Both the position numbers and the translations under genes were made by a program. This document shows, in pieces, positions 49,301 to 60,360 of a DNA stretch of 64,000 nucleotides. Numbering within the stretch: position 1 is the stretch's first letter; the number at the start of each line of letters is the position of its first letter. The notes under the pieces were generated by a model, which saw nothing but the letters and a program-made list of their open reading frames with translations, ran no database searches and had not been told where the DNA came from. Source of the DNA: Patella vulgata (lineage: Eukaryota > Mollusca > Gastropoda > Patellidae); the NCBI RefSeq assembly GCF_932274485.2, contig NC_065882.2, positions 63,091,431 through 63,155,430 of the forward strand, in the 5' to 3' direction.

Positions 49301-51394
49301 GACCTAGTTTGTGTTGAGTGGACGTTAAACCCCATTTCTCTCTCTGATTTAATTTTAATGAGATATACATGTATCCGAGACGAGGACCAAATGTCGGGGA
49401 GTTGTAGACTATAATATAGACGTGACTGGTGGAATTTGTTGTCACTCCCTATCATCTTTTGGAGTAATGATATATGGAAAATGTCATGCCATGGAGGTTT
49501 TGTTAAAAAGGAATTAATATTTGCCCATTAGTCACAATGTAACAATAATTAAGGGCTTTATTTCTTCAGGACATTGTCATACTTTTCAGGACCTGCATGC
49601 TTAACGGTATGTTCACCATAAAATCGGAAATCTATAAGTGGCAGGTAGCTGTCCCAGATTTCTCTCGCGATGCTACTAGTTTTATTCTATGCAAACTCTT
49701 TAGGCTTAAGTGAGATTGTGTGGCTGTTCCTTTTATATTGCCCAGTAGAAGTCTCTGGTAGACCGGAGCAATTCTGTTTCACTGAAGTGGCTGCTTCCAT
49801 AATTATATGTGAGCAGAAATGTCAACTAGAGAATTGCTGTTATATAAATGCTTATTTGCATGAGGCTCTTAAGCTCCAAACCCTATATTTACCACCCAAA
49901 AAGTATTGTAACTATGTCAACTTCTGTCTTCTATACTATGTCAAGAATTTCTGCCTTTCTTTTCAAAATTGTCTGTACCTGGGTCTTACCAATTCCAAAT
50001 TCTTCGGCCAATTGTCTTTGGCTTCTACCCTCACTCTTTTTGATAAGTTCTACTTTTGCTTTTAGGGTTAATTCTACACGAGTACGCTTACTACGGGGTT
50101 TTTCCATTACGCAGGTGAAGGTCGAATAAGAAATAATACACTTGACAAAATTTACTCGTACATACAGATGAAGGCCGAATAAGAAATGATAATCTACAAA
50201 ATTTACTTGTATAAATAGTAAATAAATGATTAGTTTTAATCACCTAATCATTATTAATTTCTTTGTTTAAATTAAACACCCAATGAGAAATTTCATTGTT
50301 TAAAAAACGAAACCAACAAAGAAAGATTAGCGGCTCGTTAAATGGCTGCGATGAAATCAATCTACCACAAATGTTTGATTGCTTTGATCTTGGTCGTTAG
50401 ATTGACTAATCCCTGTCAGTGGTCGTTATTGCTTTGATCTCGGTCAGTGGTCGTTATTACTTTGATCTCGGTCGCCGGCTTACTAATCCCAATCAGTGGT
50501 CGTTATCGCGAGTCACAAAAACAATGAATTTGACTGATTGGGACTGGCTTCGGTAGTCGTAATCCGTAATAGTGAGTTGCCCGTATTACTGAGTTCAATT
50601 TATAAGGAATATAGAAGAAATAAATTGGTTCTTTTAATATGTGGTCGTATACGTGAGTTGCCCGTAATACTGAGTTGGTCGTTAAGCGGGATTTCACTGT
50701 AATAACATCATCAGATGAATAACAGATGTAATGTTTGATAATTCCTTTTATGATTTTATTCAGGGCTTGGCATTAACTAATTTAGATTGTAATATACCAG
50801 TTATATGGCATTTTCCTGTGGATGATCTACCAGAAGACATCAACGAAAGATTTGATTTCTTGTTTCGAACTCGAGAGAAATGGACAAGAGATGATATAAC
50901 ACCATATATAAAGTTAGTTTACAAAGTTTTGAGAATAATAAGATATGTTTTTTTCTACAATTCATTTTATCTAAAATACAAATGATTTATTTGTATCCAT
51001 TTGACAAATATTCCTTGTTAAAAATATTAATACCGGTACTGTTCTTAATTATTAACTTGACAGGTTTTTATCTAAAATTGATGACAACTATAGATGACCT
51101 TTTAAACGTTTTTTTAGTTTTTACCATCATCCTATCCATGCCTTCTATTTTATGTATCTTCAAACAAATTCAACCTCTATTCATTGCAAATTTTTCTGCA
51201 GTTACAAATGTTGTAATTTTATGTAACAAATTGTATATACTTGTAGGGACATTTCTGGCATAAGACTTTTTTTTTGTTACAGGGACTTGGTAACAGATAA
51301 ATTAGATGTTGGTGCTCTATTAACCAGACATGCAAGAGCTTCTCTACAGAACGGAATTAAAGTTTTTAACTCCAGAAAGCCATTAAATAAATAA
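37309..51394 (+). CDS. DSCC1: Sister chromatid cohesion protein DCC1 (DSCC1)
   Basis: DCC1 joins CTF8 and CTF18 on the alternative RFC complex that loads PCNA and supports sister-chromatid cohesion in S phase. Eleven exons: 37309-37343, 40195-40359, 43742-43907, 44821-44955, 45671-45761, 46332-46470, 47049-47107, 48246-48319, 48772-48849, 50764-50912 and 51283-51394. All have GT/AG borders and stay in phase, giving 1203 nt and 400 residues (human 393). Strong family blocks are VVIRGDKDDGAVLCTKDKTY, NNYYELRPCKPKVKKMKELL, VWQQSVPDGM, VDDLPEDINERFDFLF, REKWTRDDITPYI and the C-terminal QNGIKVFNSRKPL. The start in exon 1 is inferred from the E2F-type site just before it and from frame; the first 11 codons are poorly conserved. 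Poly(A) signals overlap the stop codon. Introns hold at least ten mobile elements. Confidence 0.96.
37732..39121. mobile_element. 1.39-kb TIR element with arrayed CATAACGGCC subterminal motifs
   Basis: The ends are GGGTTATAGACATAACGGCC and, inverted, GGGATGTGGTCATAATGGCC. ATACCTT flanks both sides (37724-37730, 39122-39128). About six spaced copies of CATAACGGCC-like sequence lie inside the left end (to about 37855). A matching set in reverse lies inside the right end (from about 38970). No transposase is coded. In DSCC1 intron 1. Confidence 0.72.
39500..39855 (+). repeat. Diverged SINE-2 copy
   Basis: It shows TTGCCAAGAAAGTACATG, CCAGTCAGTGGTGCAGGAAA, GCATGCACGTAAAAGAACCC and AAAACCCCATTTCAG. 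In DSCC1 intron 1, 340 bp before exon 2. Confidence 0.6.
40390..40525. mobile_element. Palindromic MITE in DSCC1 intron 2
   Basis: AATCTCCTACCAGTCTTTTT at the left is inverted as GACAAGTAGGAGATT at the right. The long inner arms are TTGATATCAAAAAATATCAA and its reverse. An ATT microsatellite precedes it. Confidence 0.7.
40627..42684 (+). mobile_element. Helentron-like (HINE/pearl-type) element with tandem repeats
   Basis: The left end is TTTTTATACGCCCACATTTT. The right end has the inverse GAAAATGTGGGCGTAT, then a terminal hairpin CTGCCTGGCAG and CTGG before a T. This pattern of inverted repeats, the right one followed by a hairpin, is that reported for Helitron2/Helentron ends. Inside are dimeric units of about 330 bp (two related halves of about 160 bp), each with GAGGTCA(C/T)AATTTTTATCC. 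A SINE-1 copy is inserted at 42028-42301. In DSCC1 intron 2. Confidence 0.75.
42028..42301 (+). repeat. SINE-1 copy inserted in the Helentron-like element
   Basis: Head GGGTTGGATGGCTGAATGGT, B box GGTTTCGAATCCCCGG and the usual middle and TC tail. CTATAGAGGTCA flanks both sides (42016-42027, 42302-42313). Insertion is younger than the repeat array. Confidence 0.92.
43005..43152 (+). repeat. Decayed SINE-1 copy
   Basis: GATCTGTCATTGAGTCAAAT, GGTTTCGATGCGAATATGG and GTGTGTTAGTCCGTAAATGA are recognisable. The rest is degraded. Confidence 0.6.
43543..43698. mobile_element. Palindromic GGGCC-ended MITE in DSCC1 intron 2
   Basis: TTGTTTCACAAAATTTTAAC at the left is inverted as GTTAAAATTTCGTGAAACAG at the right, with further arms AAATCCAAATTTTAGTA and its reverse. 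It ends 43 bp before exon 3. Confidence 0.75.
44255..44642. mobile_element. TA-flanked TIR element in DSCC1 intron 3
   Basis: Left ATTGAAGAGTCCAGGGGAAG, right (inverted) ATTGAAGAGCTCCGGGGAAG, about 38 bp of TIR through AAGTCAC. TA lies at both sides (44253-44254, 44643-44644). It interrupts a degenerate local repeat (GGTATGTTATGAA...ATTAA). Confidence 0.7.
45093..45483. mobile_element. TTAA-flanked TIR element, copy 2
   Basis: Starts TTAAAGATACATTAT and ends ATAATGCATGTTTAA. It shares GCTGAAAATTTCAGTCAAAT, TGACATCGAGAGTT and AACATTTCAGGCCTAAAGAA with copy 1 at 6095-6460. In DSCC1 intron 4. Confidence 0.7.
47184..47695. mobile_element. TTAA-type TIR element with internal CRE
   Basis: TTAAAGGAGCTAACTCGCTA at the left, TTAGCTACTTTAA at the right. 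TGACGTCA lies at 47452-47459. A reverse-oriented relative is the outer element at 56699-60613. In DSCC1 intron 7. Confidence 0.68.
47830..48103 (+). repeat. SINE-2 copy
   Basis: Head GGGAGCCACCGTGGCTCAGT, B box ATGTTCGATCCCAAGG, body and 3' end AGGACGTTAAACGCCATTTC. The second body segment is shortened. In DSCC1 intron 7. Confidence 0.8.
49074..49344 (+). repeat. SINE-1 copy, best preserved
   Basis: GGTTGGATGGCTGAATGGTT (A-box region), GGTTTCGAATCCCTGG (B box), conserved middle, GGACGTTAAACCCCATTTC and a TC tail. TGATTTAATTT flanks both sides (49063-49073, 49345-49355). 271 bp. In DSCC1 intron 9. Confidence 0.93.
49931..50107 (-). pseudogene. CENP-B-type HTH remnant of a Tigger/pogo transposase
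   Basis: A 58-residue minus-strand frame starts MEKPRSKRTRVELTLKAKVE and continues SQRQLAEEFGIGKTQVQTIL. This matches the N-terminal CENP-B helix-turn-helix domain of pogo/Tigger transposases. The DDE domain is not recognisable beyond it, so only the DNA-binding end survives in readable form. In DSCC1 intron 9. Confidence 0.7.
50108..50699 (-). mobile_element. 5' end of a pogo/Tigger-like element
   Basis: The right edge reads, inverted, CAGTGAAATCCCGCTTAACG with TA outside, a pogo-style terminus. Local repeats of CAGTGGTCGTTATTGCTTTG and GTGAGTTGCCCGTA(T/A)TACTG follow. The CENP-B-like frame starts at the inner end. The other terminus was not found. Confidence 0.6.
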
Positions 51395-51415
51395 AATTAT
51401 TTCATACTAAATAAA
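51386..51415 (+). terminator. DSCC1 poly(A) signals overlapping the stop codon
   Basis: AATAAA occurs at 51386-51391, at 51390-51395 (overlapping the TAA at 51392-51394) and at 51410-51415. A SINE-2 copy starts at 51475. The 3' UTR may therefore be only tens of bases long. Confidence 0.5.
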
Positions 51416-52414
51416 TTGTTTATATATGTATGCTTCATTTTTATATGGGCTACATTGAAAGGGGATCGAATATTTCCCTTGTCAGTGATGCAGGACGGAG
51501 GGCCTGACAAGGACAGCTGTCTAGTCATTCGGATGGGACGAAAAACCAAGACCCTGTGTACATATTGACGTGCACGTAAAAGATCCCTTGGCAGTTGGAA
51601 TTTGATATAAGAGAAGGCCGCAGCGCCGCTGCCCGGGCAAAATTTCCCTCACAGCACACTGTATGCGTTTGCCCATCTTCAGTTTAGGAGCAGAACAATA
51701 GGACGTTAAACCCCATTTCATTTCGGATCGAATATTGTTGTTATCCCTATCCTTGTGGGCTGTCTAAGAGGCCTCAGTTGTATGAATATGTATTAATAAA
51801 CAAGTGTACAAATTGCAAGTCAATCTGATGATAACCTTAGCCTCTTGGGCCTCCACAAGACTTTTCAGGTTGATTAAGGGAGATAACTCCAAAAGTAAGT
51901 ATGAGAAATTGTTGAAAATCAATAGAATCTTCGCCTCATTTGGAGGATGACAAGCAATTGTGAATCTGGGACAGTCAGGGCTGACAAAAATAATAACCAA
52001 TAATAAAACTGGTTTCATTTTAATAATAAACCATTTAATTAATCAAATGAAATTCACAAGCTCACATTTGATCAAACTGGATACGAGATGTAAACAAAAT
52101 TACATTTTACTTAGGAGTGTAATATAATTATCTAAAGATGTGTTTGCTTAATTCAAATCCTAATATCATCTAATTTAATGGATGATGCAGGAAAGCTTCA
52201 CAAATAAACACTGACAGGGCCTGGGAGTATATACCTCTAAACATACAAAAACAACAATCACAAAGTTTATTTTGATTTGATCTGATCTTAATGAAATTTA
52301 AAATTTAAGTGTCTCAAACTAAATTAAGTTAGAATGTCCTCTCACTATTGTTCACTATGTGGAAGCTTGACGTTTTCACCTCACTGTTGAACATTATCGT
52401 AAAGTGGAGAATCC
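51395..52414. other. Gap between DSCC1 and the zinc-finger gene
   Basis: 1.02 kb between two convergent genes, with a SINE-2 copy at 51475-51724. A minus-strand AATAAA (TTTATT near 52267) may end the zinc-finger transcript. Nothing else is seen. Confidence 0.55.
51475..51724 (+). repeat. 5'-truncated SINE-2 copy with target-site duplication
   Basis: It starts inside the body (CCCTTGTCAGTGATGCAGGA) and has no tRNA-like head, yet GGATCGAATATT flanks both sides (51463-51474, 51725-51736). The 3' end and ATTTC tail are intact. This is true 5' truncation at insertion. Confidence 0.9.
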
Positions 52415-55400
52415 TTAATTTATGGCGGTGGTTGTTGAGGTATCATTTTGTTTGTGTGATTTTATATGGTCGCTACATAAACCACTATACATGAAAGTTT
52501 TATCACAAATATCACACTTATACGGCTTCTCTCCACTGTGTATGCGGAAATGTGTTATTAAATTACCCTTCTGATTAAACGCTTTATAACAAATATCACA
52601 CTTATAGGGTTTTTCTCCCGTATGGATTCTCATATGTCGGGTAAGCGAGTCACGAAGATGAAACAGCTTACTACAAATTTCGCACTGATATGGACGCACA
52701 TTTGAATGACTCTTTTTATGAGTCCACAGTGCCCCCTGTTGAGTAAAAAGTTTTCCACATTCCATGCACTGATACGGTTTTTCACCAGTGTGTACCCTTA
52801 GGTGGATACGAAGAAGTTTAGGTATGCGAAACCGACGACCACAGGTATCACATTGGAATTTCAGTTCTGCTGCGTGTATGGTCCTGTGTTGCTTTAGCTC
52901 ATCATGGGATTTAAACTTCTCGGAACAGTCTCTACATTCAAATACTTTTACTTTCGTGTGACTTGTAATGTGAGCTGTCAAAAGATAATTTTGCGCAAAA
53001 TATTCGCTGCAAAAGTGGCATTGATAAGGTGACCAATCAGCAAGCTCATGACTCTGTCTCATGTGACGATTTAATTCAGATTGTAATCGGAAAGTTTCCT
53101 CACATTTTGAACAATTAAACAGTTTTTCAGCACTATGTGTTTTTAAATGATTAAGCATACTTGATCTAAATCGGAACCTTTTTCCACACTCTGGACAATC
53201 AAAAACTTCATCCTTATTAGATTTTTTGCAGTGTTTTCGTTTCCTATGATTTTTTAAACTCGACTCTTTTAAGTATTTTTTGCCGCAAATTTCACATTTG
53301 AAACTGAAATCACTGTCCTCGGATTGAGACACCACATCTGCATTAATGTCTTCTTCCCTTCCATTTTCATTTGATTGATGTCCAATTTTACTGTTCACGT
53401 TATGATTGGATTCTAAATGCCTCTGCAAATTTTGAGTGTCAGTAAACAGTTGATCACATTCGTAACATTTTGGATTTTGATTAGTTTGTTCGAAACCATT
53501 ATCGATATTTGAGTGTTTTATGTTTTTATGCTTTTTCAAATCTTTTTTATGGTAATAATTTTTATCACATATATCACACTGGTATGGCTTCAGACCACTG
53601 TGGGTTCTGGTGTGACAAACCAATTTTTCTTCTGTATCAAAAATTAAACAACATATGCTGCATTCATAAGAAGTTGAATCAGTGTCATTTTCTGAAATAT
53701 TGCTGCTTTCTTGATCTTGTTCTGAAGACTGTGTGGAGAAAGAAGAACTTGTATTCATTGTATCTTCATGATCATCATCTTCATTCATTTCATTGTAAGA
53801 TGTTTCTGGATTGTATTTTCTTGCATGTCCCGATTTCCGGTCTGGTTTTTTATCTGGAAAAAAAAAACGTAAATAAATATGATAATGTTTTCAAAAATAC
53901 AGGTATTGAGAATTTATGTATAAAATACTAAATATTGAAAGACAGGCAACAAATATACACCTACCAATAGCTATATGTTTCAACCTCTATATACAAATAG
54001 TTACTAATGCATGTAGGGTATTTTGATGAGATATATTTTACAAGACTTCATATCTATGAAGAAGATTAGAATTATCTTTCTCAGTAGAATAACCAAAGGC
54101 TTTCAAAACATCTATGCAATACAGATTGACTATTCTGAAGTTGGCTGATACAACTAGTCATAATAAGTAACTATGTTTTAAAGCGGAAATTACAAATTTT
54201 CTAAGAAAGTCAAAACGTAATTATTTCTGTCTTTTGCTCAATAGGTTGTCAACTCACAATTATACAATCATAGGTGTCATTCTCACACTTAAAACTCATT
54301 TACACAGGAAATAATAACACAATTACCTCCCTTTTTTTCTATTCTCCACCATGGAGTAGCTTTTTTCAAACGTTTGAAAATGAAGAGGAAAATGATATTT
54401 TTGCCAATTTCTCAGCTGGCAATAGTGAATTATAGGATTATTCTTTAACAAGGTAGGACTGTTTATGGATACCATCTATTTTCAGGCTTTATTTTAATAA
54501 ATTTTAAAAATATAACTTAAAAAGTTGCAATTTCCGCTTTAACACACACTGAGTAATTAGACAATGTTTTCCTTGTCACTTCTGAAATATGTAATATACC
54601 TGTATCAGTGTATAAGAATCTATCAGTTAGATAAACAGTACTCATTCAGTATAGTCAAAACATTGTTAGCACATAAATTAGATGTACTTTCTGTACCAGC
54701 CATGTTCATTGACACCAAAGCTAACACGACAAAATGTGTTTGAAACTCCTTATGCAGATCGATCAATGTTTTAATATTTCAACAACTCTGTTCTGTATTG
54801 CATTTCATAAATATTAATATACATGTAGACAGGGAGATAACTACAAAATGTATGATCAATTGTTGTAAAAGATTGCGTTTCAAAGGCACTCACTCACTAA
54901 ACAGGGTGTACAGGTTTCAATTGTGGGGTTGTTCGAGAAAGTTCCCCATGATATTTCCCAGCATCGCTACCCTCGTCAGTGATACAGGATGGAGGCCTGA
55001 CAAGCAAAAGCATCGAGACCTTTGGATGGATTGGAAAACTCAGGTCCCATGCTCCCATGCATATCCACCTTTTGAGTGCATGAAAAAGACCCCTTGACAG
55101 TTGGATCCAATTTCCCTCATAGTATGGTGTATGTCCATATTCATTAGCCCAGTTAGTGTAGAAAAGTAAAACTTTAAACCATATCATTCAATATATTCTA
55201 AATTTAAAGCACACATTGCTGGACCACTCAAAAAGATTTACCAACCTGTTAATTCATTTAATTTATTTTTTTCACTGTTAATCAATTCTGTTAATCTCTT
55301 TATACGATCTGATTTTTTACACTTTTTATTAACAGCATTTCGGAGTCTATTTAATTGTTCTAATAAAGATGCTTCCTCTTGGTCAAGTATTTCATGCTTT

Positions 55401-55459
55401 CCATCCTCCTTATCACTTTGTTCTCCATCTCCATTTATTTCTTCATCTGGGTCCATCAT
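52415..55459 (-). CDS. C2H2 zinc-finger protein with 13 fingers
   Basis: Probably a nuclear DNA-binding regulator. Two exons on the minus strand, 55246-55459 and 52415-53853, join in frame (Gly codon split G/AT gives Asp) for 550 residues. The first 70 residues are acidic and then helical with Leu/Lys heptad character (EEASLLEQLNRLRNAVNKK), possibly a short coiled coil. An acidic Ser-rich stretch (NEDDDHEDTMNTSSS) follows. Thirteen C2H2 fingers come next, in two groups: loosely spaced fingers 1-9, then fingers 9-13 with TGEKP- or SGEKP-type linkers (VHTGEKPYQC, IHTGEKPYKC, IHSGEKPYKC). There is no KRAB, BTB or SCAN domain. Finger proteins of this kind are hard to assign to an ortholog and no gene name is given. 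Its 1.39-kb intron holds a diverged SINE-2 copy. It is convergent with DSCC1. Confidence 0.86.
54895..55190 (+). repeat. Diverged SINE-2 copy
   Basis: TTGTTCGAGAAAGTTCCCCA, GTCAGTGATACAGGATGGAG, AAAGACCCCTTGACAGTTGG and CATTAGCCCAGTTAGTGTAG. The head is poorly preserved. In the intron of the zinc-finger gene. Confidence 0.75.
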
Positions 55460-56002
55460 CTACCCTTGAGAAATTTATCTGTATAAAGTTAAATGTAAGG
55501 TCATCAAAAAGTAGTATTTTTGATCACGAACAGTTGAGTTTGTTATCTTTAGAGACATGCATCAGTTTCTGATAACCAGTATGGTTTATTAATCAAGGGC
55601 AAACTTTTTACTGCAGTATACTATTAATACCAATATACAGGAGGGTGGATTGACAAGAGTCCAGAATATCATGAGAATCCTGAAGATAGAACAGACAGCT
55701 GATTCTGTAGCTAGGCCTATTGAGACTTGGCTGTTTTATACAGTTAAATACCATCTAGAGCTATGTTTTGCTAGTTATCAAAAGATAAAAGTGGTATAGA
55801 GTACTGATATTTTAAAGGATAAAAATTTAAAGGAGATAAACCTCATTGATTTGGGTAAAAAAAAATACTGACAAACTTTATTGTGAAATAAGCCTTGTAA
55901 CACTATCACTGGGTTACTAACAGTATAATAGAATATAACAACCTTGATAGGTTTATAGTTATAAGTCTATTACATATATATTACACATTTTTCTTAGTTC
56001 TG

Positions 56003-56379
56003 AAATGAAATGAAATGAAATGGAGTTTAACGTCCTACTGTTCTGCTCCTAACCTGGGCTAATGAAGACGGGCATACGCCATACAGTGTGCTATGAGGGA
56101 AATTTTGCCCGGACAGCAGCACTACGGCCTACTCTTATATCGAATTCCAACTGCCAAGGGTATCTTTTACGTGCACGCCAATGTGTACACGGGACCTCGG
56201 TTTTTCGTCCCATCCGAACGACTAGACAGCTTTCCTTGTCAGCCCCTCCATCCTGCATCACTGACAAGGGAGAACCACGCTGGAAAATCTGGATGAACTT
56301 TCTCGGCCAATGCAGGGATCGAACACCCGACCTCCAGGCTAGCGAGCTAGCGTCTTACCCACTTAGCCACGTGATCCCC
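56003..56379 (-). repeat. Full-length SINE-2 copy with target-site duplication
   Basis: Minus-strand head GGGATCACGTGGCTAAGTGG, B box GGTGTTCGATCCCTGC, 3' end AGGACGTTAAACTCCATTTC and an ATTTC tail. TTCTTAGTTCTG flanks both sides (55991-56002, 56380-56391). At 377 bp it is the best reference copy here. Confidence 0.93.
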
Positions 56380-57398
56380 TTCTTAGTTCTGGGTACAAAA
56401 GTAATTAGTAAGTATTGAAAATGCCTGCATGTTGAACATCTACTAGTTATTTTGGTTTATATACCCAAACACCTTTTTTATACCAGTAATCAATCAAATC
56501 CCACACCCTATCCATTTCTTGTTGGGGGGGGGGGGCATTTTTGTCATTGTAATAATAATCCATGGTTGTGAGTAGGCAGTAGGCCTACATGTGTTTTACC
56601 CAACTTGGTTGCAATTAAGCGATAGCATATAATGTTATATTATGACATTCACTTTCCAAATAAGGAATCTATCATGACCATAATGATCTTGAAATTAGTT
56701 AAACTAAGTCCCTAACTCAGTATCATCCATAGTCTTTGACACTGAAAACACAAATTATTTGTCAATTTAAATCAACATTGATGTTGTGATTATACCGGGA
56801 AAAGATAGACTTCTGATATCCAATATTTAAGACAAAATAAACATTTTACCATTGGTACGCAAATCGTACCTTACCAATTTGTAACAAGGGACTCAAAGAA
56901 AGAGGCCAGACATATTCCACAAACAGTGACGACATATTCTTATCCAGAGAGCATGTGCAATAAATAGCCTACTATTGGTGTGATCTGGAATAACCAGACA
57001 CTAGAGACATATTTTGCCGAACATAACTGATTTGAAATTAGAGTAAAAACGGAAACAATTGAATGTAAATCAGTTTATATACATTCACATTACATTACAT
57101 TATATGCATTTTGACTCATTTGTTTCAATTTCTACTTCTAGGTCCCATATTACGTCGGTGGGGAGTCAAAAGGTCGTATGTGGCAAATTTTTCGAAATGC
57201 ACTTTTTTGTTTTTTCAGAATCTGCGTTGCATGGCGCATCTTTTGATCTAAGAGTCGTATATCTAGCCCAATAAAAACTATTCATATGTTGATATCTCGT
57301 AACCCGATTCGATAAAAAAAATGACATGTCAAAAAGTCGTATTTCGATGAAGCACTGCCATGTGACAAACAAGTTGCTTCCAGCAAAACAAAAAACAA

Positions 57399-58810
57399 CC
57401 AGCGGCTGCCAGGCAGTATACGCCCACATTTTCGAGAGATGGATAAAAAACCAGCTAAACAAAAGTGATTTTTCCTACAATCAAGGGCCATAATTCAGGA
57501 AATTACAATTCAATATGCGCAAATATCGAAAGGAACCAAGATCTTTGAGTTATAAACTTTCATTTCAAGTTTCAACAAAATTGGATAAAAACTGTGACCT
57601 CTAGGGTCCACAACCTTGACAAAGGGACGGCCATTTTGTCAGTCAGTTTTGGGCCAATTTTCACGAAATTCGAACTCAGTCGTCCTTAGGGTGTAGCAGT
57701 GATATAATAATACGTTTTTTTAAATCGGATAAAAATTATGACCTCTATAGGGTCCACAAGCTAAAAACATGATTTTTCGTACAATCAGGGGCCATAATTC
57801 AGTAAGTTACGGTCCGATATGCGCGAATATCGACAGGAACCGAGATCTTTGGGTTATAAACTTATATTTCAAGTTTCAACAAAATCGGATAAAAATTGTG
57901 ACCTCTATAGGGTCCACAACCTTGATATACCATATTTTTACGCTATTTGAGACCGAAGGGCGGCCATTTTGTCTGTCAGTTTTGGGCCGATTTTTCACGA
58001 AATTCGAACTCAGCCATCCTTAGGGTGTAATGGTGATATATTAACACGTTTTTTTAAATCGGATAAAAATTATGACCTCTATAAGGTCCATAAGCCAAAA
58101 AACGCGTTTTTGCATACAATCTGGGGCCATAATTCATGAAGTTACGGTCCGATATGCGCGAATATCGAAAGGAACCAAGATCTTTGTGTTATAAACTTAC
58201 ATTTCAAGTTTCAAGTTTCGGATAAAAATTGTGACCTCCATAGGGTCCACAACCTTGATATACCATATTTTTACGCTATTTGAGAACGAACGACGGCCAT
58301 TTTGTCTGTCAGTTTTGGGCAGATTTTCACGAAATTCGAACTCGACCATCCTTAGGGTTTAACGGTGATATAATAATACGTTTTTTTAAATCGGATAAAA
58401 ATTATGACCTCTATAGGGTCCACAAGCCAAAAAACACGTTTTTACGTACAATCAGGGGCCATAATTCAGGAAGTTATGGACTGATATGCGCGAATATCGA
58501 AATGAACCGAGATCTTTGGGTTATAAACTTACACTTCAAGTTTCAACAAAATCGGATAAAAATTGTGACCTCTACAGTGTTTAAAAGCCAAAAACGTGAT
58601 TTTTCGTGCAATCAGGGGCCATAATCCATAAAGTTACGGTCCGATAGATGCCAATATCGAAAGGAACCGAGATCTTAGGGTGATAAACCTATATTTCAAG
58701 TTTTATTGAAATCGGATAAAAATTGTGACCTGTAGACTGTTCACAAACAATTACGGACGAACAGGGGCAATGACAATATACGTCCACTTGAAAATGTGGG
58801 CGTATAAAAA
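57399..58810 (-). mobile_element. Helentron-like element, second copy
   Basis: Inverse of 40627-42684, with the same two termini: CCAGCGGCTGCCAGGCAG at 57399 and TGTGGGCGTATAAAAA at 58810. It has several dimeric repeat units of TCGGATAAAAATTGTGACCT type. It is the second nesting level. Confidence 0.78.
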
Positions 58811-59395
58811 CTACAGGTAATTATTGGTATTTACGCGGGTTTATACGGTGCATCATCGTCACCTTTCATCACAGATAAGTATGTTAGCGGTTAAATCGAA
58901 AAATATTCAATATGTCACCCGATATGCATTACAATATCCAACCTAACTCTATTTTATAACTCTCGATGAAGTAATCTGGTATTAAAACGATTTTATCAAC
59001 CTATAAGCACAGTCCTAAAACAATTTTTTTTTAGAAATACGACATTTTGCAGTTTATTTGTTCTATTCTAAATACGTTTTATACCGAAATACGATTTTTT
59101 GTATTGACCATATAATACTTTTTTTGTAGCCTCTTGGGTCATCTGCATGGTATTTAACTACAATTTGTTTTGTTTCTGAATACAGAATAACAATGCGTTC
59201 TTGGTGGATGATCTGAAGATCGAAATATGTCAACAGACAACATCCTTTCACGAGGAAAACGCCTGGTCCAACTATCAGAGATGAGTAAATTGAACTTCAG
59301 AGTATCCGGTACAACATTAATTTTTTCGTTAAAATTTTCTCTATTGGTCTACGGGTTTTATATAGCTCGGCTCTCGGAGAAGAGAGCGGATTCGG

Positions 59396-60100
59396 TTGAT
59401 GACCCTAAAAGCTCCTGACGTCCATTCTGTTTTACCTAATATTGTAAATACAATCCGTAGGATTGGTCATACTCATGATATTCCTAGATCTCCCAGACGA
59501 AGTGATATTTTCATTAAGGACTCCACTAATGTGCCAAGAGAAAAAGACTTGATTTCAGACTTCTTGAAACCCGTATTCGACAACTTTCTACACCACTGGA
59601 TACACCACTACAAGTTCATACCAGTATTCCGTTGATCAAGCATTGCCGCAATGCCTGGAATCCACATATTTCACATGAGAAAAAACGATTATGGACAGAT
59701 CCAAGGCTTACCGATGGGAAGTCCTTAACCCCGCTGATATTCAAAATTTACATGATGTTACAAGAAGAAGGCACTCGAACCGTTCCTTTTCAAGCTGTTT
59801 TCTGGTTCAGAAAGATGGATAACACCTTTGTCATGTTACAAAAAGAAGATGATAACTGTCATCCTCCCTGAATCATTTAAACAACCAACATCCAAGAATG
59901 AAGTTTACAGTGGAGATGAAACCAACAGCAGCCTCCCATTTCTTAATGTAATGGTAAAAAGAGAACACTCCAATGTCACCACATCAGTGAACATAAAACC
60001 AACACACATTGACCGATATATCTACAACAAATCTAATAACCCAAATACATAAAAAAGCAGGCATTATCACCACCTTTACTAAAAGAGAAAAAGCTCCTGG
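59396..60100 (+). pseudogene. Degraded Penelope-like reverse transcriptase fragment
   Basis: Short plus-strand frames show SLPFLNVMVKRE, KPTHIDRYIYNKSNN and KKAGIITTFTKRE, which resemble the C-terminal reverse transcriptase part of Penelope-like elements (LPFLDVLVKR, KPTHTDRYL, KRGVI). VFWFRKMDNTFVM lies where FRYVDDTF would be expected. The copy is clearly dead. The GIY-YIG part was not found. Confidence 0.6.
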
Positions 60101-60104
60101 TCTT

Positions 60105-60360
60105 GGCCGAAAATGTCCCTCAGGTATTTCCGGTGTTATTTCCTTGGTACAGGCCGGGGGCCCAACAAGGACAGTGTATAATCATTCGAAGGGGACAAAA
60201 AAATTAGCGTACACGTAAAATCAGCCTTGACTTTTGGAATTCGATATAAGTGTAGGTCGTAGGACAGCTTCTAGGGCTAAATTTTCTCATAGCACAATGA
60301 ATGGCGTATGTTCGTCTTCATTAGCATGGTCGCTACAGAAAGGTAGGTCGCTAAACCCCA
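60105..60360 (+). repeat. Diverged SINE-2 copy
   Basis: ACACGTAAAATCAGCCTTGA, GGAATTCGATATAAGTGTAG and GTCGCTAAACCCCAAACC match the 3' half of SINE-2. Confidence 0.7.

Noticed and set aside
49072-49302. Open frames across SINE-1 copies (also 5399, 42025, 61784)
   Set aside because: They recur with the repeat in either strand and do not match a protein family.
49670-50065. 131-codon plus-strand frame
   Set aside because: It is largely antisense to the CENP-B-like transposase remnant, which has the recognisable protein.
56062-56418. 118-codon open frame
   Set aside because: It lies inside a SINE-2 copy. Similar frames appear at 10955, 17726, 22353 and 30307 because they are copies of the same non-coding repeat.
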